Shown: positions 41,089 through 46,306 of the stretch, in pieces | Numbering within the stretch: position 1 is the first letter of the stretch | Layout of the letters: every line of letters starts with the position of its first letter | Assembly: GCA_021847945.1 (NCBI GenBank) | Contig: JAJZNG010000099.1 | Location: 1-46,306 of the forward strand | Direction of reading: 5' to 3' | Source: Actinomycetes bacterium | GTDB lineage: Bacteria; Actinomycetota; Acidimicrobiia; Acidimicrobiales; Palsa-688 | Length of the DNA: 46,306 bases | Notes under the pieces: model-generated | Told to the model about the DNA's origin: nothing | The model's database searches: none | What the model saw: only the letters and a program-made list of their open reading frames with translations | Program-made: the position numbers and the translations under genes

Positions 41089-42219
41089 TCAACCCGCGCT
41101 GGCCGGACGAGCCGACATTGTAATGAAATCCCGGGCCCACGACGGATTGAAGAAGGTGGCGGGACCCTGCACGGTGGAAGCGACGAGCTTGGAGCCGTTC
41201 GCTGGCGAGGCGAGACTCCCGGCAGGGGGATCGTAGGTGACGAATACCGTCCAGTCGGGGTTGATGTCGAGTTGCATGCCGCGCACGGCTCCCGCTGCCA
41301 CGAGCAGCTGGGCGAGCTGCAGCGGAGCGAGTGAGGGACCGGTCACGTACACCAGCGCCCCGTCTGAGGTGATCCCGAGCCCTGAACGCCACTGGTTCTC
41401 TATTCCGGCACCAACGCACGAGTCGACGCCGCAGGTGGCGCCCCAGTCCAGCCAGTAAGGCGTGGAAGCCAGCGATGTTGGAGCTCCGTTGGCGACGAGG
41501 GGGACCAGGTTCTGGCGGACGGAAACCACGTTGGGGGTCATCGTCACGTCGGAACCCCAAGCCCCGATGTCGACGCTACCGTCCGAGTAGATAACCAGCG
41601 AAGCCGCCCCAGCCACCAAGGGGTCTACGACCTTGCCCTCGGTGTAGTAGCCGCCGTGGGCGACGGGCATCATGAAACCGCCGTTGAAAGCCGCCACGAG
41701 ACTCGCAGCCTGGGCAGGAAGTACTGGAGCCGTGAAAATGTAGGGTCCTCCGCCCGGGCTGAGAGAACCCGAGTACAGCCGGGCGGATAGAAGTCGGGTG
41801 TCCATCCATGCGATGCCCGCTGCCGCCGTGCCCCCGGGTGGCACCAGCGACGTCTCGTAGACAGCCACGTGCCCGTTGACGGTGCGTCCCGCTGGCGTCC
41901 AGACGCCCTGGTTGGCCCCCTGACCCCCACCAGTCGGGGTCAGGGGGCTCGGCGCGGGTAACGGCGTCGGCCCTGCTGGCACAGTCGTAGTGGAAGTCGT
42001 CGTCGAAGAAGCCGTGCTGGCCGGATCTTTGGTCACCGAGGGTTTGCTGGTGGGGCTTGCCGCCGTACCGCCAGAGCCGGCTCCGGCCCCCGCGGCTGTC
42101 TTGGTGGTAGAGCCAGTAGCACCGCAGGCGGCCGCTGCGATCGCGCCTGAGACGATCAGCGCAGCTAGCTTTCCCCTGCGGGCGATGTCGGTTCGAAGCA
42201 CCGCAAGAGGGTATGTCAC
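41089..42219 (-). CDS. Secreted phosphodiester glycosidase (NAGPA domain)
   Basis: 376 residues. The N-terminus has a basic region (VLRTDIARRGK) and hydrophobic stretch LAALIVSGAIAAAACG, so it is exported; the Cys at about 32 could be lipidated, although the lipobox (AAAC) is weak. A Thr/Ser/Pro linker (about 35-100) would span the cell wall. The remainder matches the phosphodiester glycosidase family related to the mammalian uncovering enzyme: AAFNGGFMMP, GGYYTEGKVVDPL, SLVIYSDGSVDIGAWG, and GAVRGMQLDINPDWTVFVTY with the conserved Asp. The start is GTG 42219. Bacterial members act on cell-surface phosphodiester-linked sugars; the substrate here is unknown. SPT-like gene translation starts 2 bases after its stop. 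Confidence 0.85.
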   Translation of the reverse strand: MTYPLAVLRTDIARRGKLAALIVSGAIAAAACGATGSTTKTAAGAGAGSGGTAASPTSKPSVTKDPASTASSTTTSTTTVPAGPTPLPAPSPLTPTGGGQGANQGVWTPAGRTVNGHVAVYETSLVPPGGTAAAGIAWMDTRLLSARLYSGSLSPGGGPYIFTAPVLPAQAASLVAAFNGGFMMPVAHGGYYTEGKVVDPLVAGAASLVIYSDGSVDIGAWGSDVTMTPNVVSVRQNLVPLVANGAPTSLASTPYWLDWGATCGVDSCVGAGIENQWRSGLGITSDGALVYVTGPSLAPLQLAQLLVAAGAVRGMQLDINPDWTVFVTYDPPAGSLASPANGSKLVASTVQGPATFFNPSWARDFITMSARPASAG

Positions 42220-42264
42220 GCCGACCGGAGGCGGGGCGCGGTCGCACGCCTGCCGCCTGTGACG

Positions 42265-42733
42265 TCACGAGTCGGAGGTCACAATCCTCTCCAGGTTGTC
42301 CAGCGAGCGTTCCAGCATCTCTACGGGAACAATCGGCCACTGCCTAGCTCCGCGGCTCTCCTCGGGCAGACCCGACCAGTCGCAGTAGTTGGTCACCGTG
42401 CAAGCGGCGTCGCCGTCAGGGTCGATCTGCCACCCGTAGACGTGCCCTACCGGCGGCTTGTCGATTCCACTCTAAGAGCCGGTCTGCGACGATGGCTGTG
42501 ACAGTGTTGCGGACCTTGTACTTGCCTAGGCCTGGGATGTCGTTCAGCGGGGCGCGGTCCATGTCAATGTCGAAGTACTGTCCTACTGCGCTCAGGCGGG
42601 ACTCTCCCCCACAAGCTTCGAGCATCCCCGAGCCGTCGATACGCACGTGCCCCTGTGGAGTCGTGACCAAGTCGAACACCCGGCTCGCCGGCACGTCGAT
42701 TCGCCTTGTCACGCTCACCCTCTCCTCTGGCAT
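42265..42733 (-). pseudogene. SRPBCC/polyketide cyclase-like gene with a frameshift
   Basis: ATG 42733 has a strong ribosome site (AAGGAG, 6 bases). The first frame reads MPEERVSVTRRIDVPASRVF to LLEW and then becomes nonsense, stopping at 42416. One base away, the frame continues IDKPPVGHVYGWQIDPDGDA, VTNYCDW, and PVEMLERSLDNLERIVTSDS, stopping at 42265. Both parts belong to one START-like fold of about 155 residues (YGW, VTNYCDW and the final long helix are typical). Removing one A near 42465-42466 restores the whole gene. This is either a real pseudogene or a sequencing/assembly error; the rest of the frame is undamaged, which favours an error or a very recent mutation. Confidence 0.8.
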
Positions 42734-42791
42734 ATCTCGCTCCTTGTCGGTCTTGTCAACTGTCACGTCTCTACCACACTTTTACCATTCC

Positions 42792-44243
42792 TCAAAACGA
42801 CAGAGTCGCGTCGCCGTTACGCTGCGCTTCGACCCCGGCGATGCCTTCGCTCATCGCCTGGTTCATGGCGACCGGGTCTGACGTCCTGCCCCATCCCCGA
42901 CCTGCGCCGGCTCCGAGGACAGAGCAAAGCAGGTATGAGGGCCCCTCCCTGTCGAAGACTACCGTGGCAGCCTCAACGGTCACAGGTCCCGCGTAGCCGG
43001 CAGGAAGTTCGCCCCTGGCCCGCAGATCTGCCGATTCCTGGCAGTCGACGTGGTCGAACGTCACGCTCGGAGAGTCGGAGAAGATACCCACCGAGTGCTT
43101 CGTTGCGACGCCGCCGTTAGCGTGCACGAGACCGTACCCCCCGGTTCGGACGGCTTTGACCATGGCGGCCAGCGAGTGCCCCACTGCGTTGCCGACGGGA
43201 GCCCCGGCGAAGCCGAGTCCGCCGGTGAGGGTCAACTCCCGCTCCTCAAGTAAGCCCAGGGCAGCCGCCGATATCTCGACTATCGAAGGAAAGCAGGAGT
43301 ACAAGTCGACGTGTTTTATCTGCTCTGGGGTGACGCCAGCGTGGTGGTAGGCGGCGGCTGCCGCTGCCTCCAAGGACGGGCAGCGGTGCAGCACGTCGCG
43401 ATTCGCCAACTTCCAAGTTTCGTGCCCCGACGCGACTACTAGCGGGAAGACCATCCGGTCGGCGGGCACGCCGGCGCTCAGGGCCACGTCGACGTCGCAG
43501 ATGACGAGGGCGGAGGCCATGTCGACGGTGTTGTTGGCTACCATCGCCTTGGTGTAAGGGAAGGCGATCATACGGTTATCTGGGGAGGGCTCCCGGATTT
43601 CGGGGGGGCTTAACGCCCGGGTCTGCCACGAAAACGGATTGCGCGCCGCTACCGTGCTGAAACGTGCCCACAGTTTGGCGATGCGATCCCGGTGCTCCTC
43701 GACGCTCTCGCCGGTGGCCGAGCGAAGGCTGTCCTCGATCAGAGCGTAGCCGTGGGCGGGGGGGCCGACCACGGAGGTCTCTTGGATCATCTCCTCGGGG
43801 AACCCGCCGAGATGCTCGGGCTCCCCTTCGCCCGGAGTGGCCGTCCAGGTGGGCTCGGCACCGGAGCGTTTCAGACGCTGGTGGCTCCATCGGGCTTCCC
43901 CTCCTAGGACCAGCGCCACGTCGATCTCGCCGCGCGAGATCCGCTGCGCCGCCACGGCAAGCATCTCCTGGGGTCCGGTGCCTGAAACAGAGCTTAGAGC
44001 TGTCGTGGCGTCGCGGCACCCGACCATCGAAGCGACGAGCTGGGCCGGGTTTCTGTAGCGGAACCACCCACCTGCCACGCCCAACCAGCCGACTCTACGA
44101 AGCAGCGACGCCGCACCCGCGTCTTTGGCTGCCTCTTTCGCGGCCTGAGCCATCAGCTCGATAGGGCCGAGAGCTTCGTTGATGTCCACGCTACCCGGGC
44201 GTTGCAGCACCTGGGCTGCTCCCACTATCGCCGCTACCGGCAA
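42792..44243 (-). CDS. Thiolase-like protein (SCP2/acetyl-CoA acetyltransferase family) lacking the nucleophilic Cys
   Basis: 483 residues from TTG 44243, which has GAGGAGG 6 bases upstream; the frame is open 19 codons more without a ribosome site. The thiolase fold is recognisable: AAIVGAAQVLQRPG, LVLGGEARWSHQRLK, HVDLYSCFPSIVEISAAALG, GGLGFAGAPVGNAVGHSLAAM and HANGGVATKHSVGIFS. At the place of the active-site Cys (N-x-x-C-x-S-G in thiolases) it reads SSVSGTGPQ (84-92). The C-terminal catalytic His and HANGG remain. A group of actinobacterial thiolase-like proteins share a G-x-x-P-Q there, and several work with partner proteins rather than as classic thiolases. The SRPBCC gene follows after 58 bases. 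Confidence 0.82.
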   Translation of the reverse strand: MPVAAIVGAAQVLQRPGSVDINEALGPIELMAQAAKEAAKDAGAASLLRRVGWLGVAGGWFRYRNPAQLVASMVGCRDATTALSSVSGTGPQEMLAVAAQRISRGEIDVALVLGGEARWSHQRLKRSGAEPTWTATPGEGEPEHLGGFPEEMIQETSVVGPPAHGYALIEDSLRSATGESVEEHRDRIAKLWARFSTVAARNPFSWQTRALSPPEIREPSPDNRMIAFPYTKAMVANNTVDMASALVICDVDVALSAGVPADRMVFPLVVASGHETWKLANRDVLHRCPSLEAAAAAAYHHAGVTPEQIKHVDLYSCFPSIVEISAAALGLLEERELTLTGGLGFAGAPVGNAVGHSLAAMVKAVRTGGYGLVHANGGVATKHSVGIFSDSPSVTFDHVDCQESADLRARGELPAGYAGPVTVEAATVVFDREGPSYLLCSVLGAGAGRGWGRTSDPVAMNQAMSEGIAGVEAQRNGDATLSF

Positions 44244-44370
44244 GGTCGTCCTCCTCTTCGAGTCGTTTCGACCTTTGCACACCGGCAAGGCCGGGTTCAA
44301 GGTGACGGGCCGCCCTGTCTGGCGCGCAAGGCCCCGCTACGCGCTTGTTAGCAGTCGAGGCCCATAATAG

Positions 44371-46306
44371 GTGGATGGGTTTTCTGCGGGGCGGCCTCGT
44401 AGCCAATTCAGGGCGGGCGAGAAACCGTTGAACCGAGCCGTCGCCGAGCCAGACGCGTCGCCAGCCTGGCGAGAGCAGGCCAAGGTCTTCCTGCGCCCAC
44501 ACCGCTTCAAACTGGGGGTCAGCCTGATCGCGTCCGCAGTTTCGATGGGAGCGCTCGCGGCGATACCCGTCCTGCAGCGTTCGGTGATCGACGACGACGT
44601 CGCCGGCCACCGGGCCATCGGCGTAGCCCTCGTCGCTCTCATGGGGGTCGGGGTGTTACGTTTCGCCACCTCCCTCCTACGCCGCTTTGTCGGAGGGCGC
44701 GTCAGCTTCGACGTGCAGCTAGAGGTCCGCAACGCCATCTACAAGCATCTGCTTGAGCTCGACATGTCCGTGCACGACGGGCTGCAAACCGGACAGCTCG
44801 TTTCGAGGGCCAACAGCGACCTCGGTCTGATCCAACAGCTCCTTGCCTGGGGGCCGATGGTGTTTGGAAGCGTTCTCCAAGCCGTTATCTCCCTGGCGGT
44901 GATGGCGTTTCTCAACCTTCCGCTCTTCGCAGTGGCCTTGATAGTCCCAGTGGCGACGTTCCGCTCCGCACGGTCCTTGCGCCACAGCGTTTTTCCTTCC
45001 AGCTGGGACGCTCAGAGCCAGGAGGCGGAGTTGACGAGCCTCGTAGAGGAGGCCACAAGCGGCGTCCGGGTAGTGAAAGCGTTCGGACGAGAGTCAGGGG
45101 AGGTGGAGCGTTACACCGCTGGAGCGACGAAGCTTTACTCGTCGCGGCTGCGCAACATCCGACTACGCGCCCGTATGACGGCGGAGCTCCAGTCGATCCC
45201 CTCGTTCGGCCAGCTCGGAGTGCTTGCACTTGGGGGTTGGTTCGCCTTGGACGGCCGGATGTCGATCGGCACTTTCGTGGCGTTCGCAACCTACATGACG
45301 CAGCTCGCGGCGCCAGCGAGGATGCTGGCAGGGATCTTGACGGTAGGTCAGCAGGCGAGGGCGGGGATCGAACGGGTGACAGAGATCCTCGATCTGGAGC
45401 CGAACATGGTCGAAAGTCCCGATGCCGTTCCTCTTGCTCGGGTAGCCGGCTCAGTCGACTTCGACTCGGTCGATGTCGTGTACGGCGAAGACGCCGGGCA
45501 TCCTGTGCTCACCGGCGTGACACTCCACATAGACCCCGGTGAGGCGGTGGCCGTTATCGGACCTTCCGGGTCCGGCAAGTCAAGTCTCTGCGCTCTCGTC
45601 GCGCGGCTGTACGACCCGCGCTCGGGTACCGTTCGCCTCGACGGAACTGACATCCGTACGGTGACTTTGCACTCGCTGCGCCACCAGGTCGGCATGGTCT
45701 TCGAAGACAGCTTTCTCTTCGGTTCTACGATAGCCGATAACGTCCGTTTCGGCCGTCCGGAGGCGACCAACGAGGAGGTTAGAGCCGTCTGTCGGATCGC
45801 TCAGGCGGACAGTTTCATAGAAGCCCTTCCAAACGGGTACCACACCGTCGTGGGCGAGGGTGGTATCACCTTGTCGGGAGGGCAGCGCCAGCGCATCGCC
45901 CTGGCCCGGACTCTTCTAGGAGATCCGCAGGTCCTGGTCCTAGACGACGGTACTTCGGCCGTCGATCCCCACACCGAGTCGCTCATAATCAGCGCACTTC
46001 GTAACCTGGCGAACCGGCCGACGATAATCGTCACCTCCCAGAGGCCCTCAGTGCTGGGACTCGTCGACAGGGTCGCCATGCTCGAAGGCGGTCGCTTGAT
46101 CGACGAGGGTAAGCCGGCCGACCTCGCGGAGCGATCCGAGTGGATGAGAACGTTCATGGACCTTGGTGGTGACGGCGCCCACCCGGGCCGCCCACAAGAC
46201 ACGGGCCGCCCACAAGACCGGCCCTCCTCCAAGGTCCCGGCCAGCACCCCACCTGGAACGCCAGGTCCGGTGCTCGCCCCGGCGGGGGCTTACGGTCGAG
46301 GCTCCC
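44371..46306 (+). CDS. ABC exporter half-transporter with degenerate ATP site (runs off right edge)
   Basis: An MsbA/LmrA-like fusion of a six-helix membrane domain (about 50-335) and an ATPase domain. Walker A GPSGSGKSS and signature LSGGQRQRIALAR are intact, but the Walker B end is VLVLDDGTSAVD (Asp where the catalytic Glu should be), the H-loop is VTSQRPSVL (Gln for His), and the Q-loop is VFEDSFLF (Glu for Gln). This pattern marks the non-hydrolysing partner of heterodimeric exporters, so the second subunit gene probably follows outside the window. The frame stays open to the last base with a Pro/Gly-rich tail that includes GRPQDTGRPQDR. Start uncertain: GTG 44371 directly follows an in-frame stop; TTG 44428 is the alternative. 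Confidence 0.88.
   Translation, partial: MDGFSAGRPRSQFRAGEKPLNRAVAEPDASPAWREQAKVFLRPHRFKLGVSLIASAVSMGALAAIPVLQRSVIDDDVAGHRAIGVALVALMGVGVLRFATSLLRRFVGGRVSFDVQLEVRNAIYKHLLELDMSVHDGLQTGQLVSRANSDLGLIQQLLAWGPMVFGSVLQAVISLAVMAFLNLPLFAVALIVPVATFRSARSLRHSVFPSSWDAQSQEAELTSLVEEATSGVRVVKAFGRESGEVERYTAGATKLYSSRLRNIRLRARMTAELQSIPSFGQLGVLALGGWFALDGRMSIGTFVAFATYMTQLAAPARMLAGILTVGQQARAGIERVTEILDLEPNMVESPDAVPLARVAGSVDFDSVDVVYGEDAGHPVLTGVTLHIDPGEAVAVIGPSGSGKSSLCALVARLYDPRSGTVRLDGTDIRTVTLHSLRHQVGMVFEDSFLFGSTIADNVRFGRPEATNEEVRAVCRIAQADSFIEALPNGYHTVVGEGGITLSGGQRQRIALARTLLGDPQVLVLDDGTSAVDPHTESLIISALRNLANRPTIIVTSQRPSVLGLVDRVAMLEGGRLIDEGKPADLAERSEWMRTFMDLGGDGAHPGRPQDTGRPQDRPSSKVPASTPPGTPGPVLAPAGAYGRGS
46184..46219 (+). 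repeat. 18-bp tandem duplication in the exporter tail
   Basis: CGGGCCGCCCACAAGACA and CGGGCCGCCCACAAGACC follow each other directly, differ only in the last base, and encode a six-residue repeat (GRPQDT, GRPQDR) in the Pro-rich C-terminal extension. Confidence 0.85.

Noticed and set aside
41087-41560. N-terminal extension of the SPT-like enzyme by 158 residues
   Set aside because: Arg-rich out-of-frame shadow of the glycosidase gene; family homology begins after ATG 41086.

Overview
The window is GC-rich, densely coded chromosomal DNA from an actinobacterium. The clues are GTG/TTG starts, stop/start overlaps of 1-4 nt, leaderless-looking promoters, and gene families that pair as they do in Actinobacteria. 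The hopanoid gene order resembles the Streptomyces cluster, and an Acidimicrobiia-like host is a reasonable guess, but no rRNA or other phylogenetic marker settles it. No prophage, insertion sequence or CRISPR array was seen.

Layout. 1-3131: the start of an APC amino acid permease (cut by the left edge), a PAS-GGDEF diguanylate cyclase and an unrecognised 275-residue protein. 3432-6942: tRNA-Val(GAC) with a small terminator, an NCS2 nucleobase permease, a DUF1778/GNAT toxin-antitoxin pair with a recognisable promoter and twin operators, and tRNA-Cys(GCA). 7037-12122: a CAX-type Ca2+/H+ exchanger, a GlgX/TreX debranching enzyme, an MBL-fold hydrolase and a pirin.

12193-23127 is the centre of the window: a MerR-TetR double-HTH regulator followed by an eight-gene hopanoid operon, hpnC-hpnD-hpnE-polyprenyl synthase-shc-(hpnG::ispH)-hpnH-hpnO-like. 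Nearly every stop codon overlaps the next start. The order follows the chemistry: isoprenoid precursor, FPP, squalene, hopene, adenosylhopane, ribosylhopane, aminohopanoid. The nucleosidase HpnG is fused to the last MEP-pathway enzyme IspH. A TTGACA promoter and a 6+4+6 palindrome sit between the regulator and hpnC.

23281-29652: infA (translation factor IF-1, probably starting at CTG), a small protein resembling the tail of SWIM proteins, a large SNF2 helicase, an aldehyde dehydrogenase and a CysQ-type phosphatase. 29649-35812: a fused B12-dependent acyl-CoA mutase (IcmF) behind a fused E1 alpha-beta 2-oxoacid dehydrogenase, which suggests valine-derived isobutyryl-CoA being turned into butyryl-CoA, then a small membrane protein. 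35812-38543: an acyl-CoA synthetase and an MBL hydrolase. 38678-41086: a YghO/bacterial ceramide synthase-like acyltransferase facing a serine palmitoyltransferase-like enzyme, a candidate sphingolipid pair. 41089-46306: a secreted phosphodiester glycosidase, a frameshifted SRPBCC gene, a thiolase-like protein without its nucleophilic Cys, and half of a probable heterodimeric ABC exporter that runs off the right edge.
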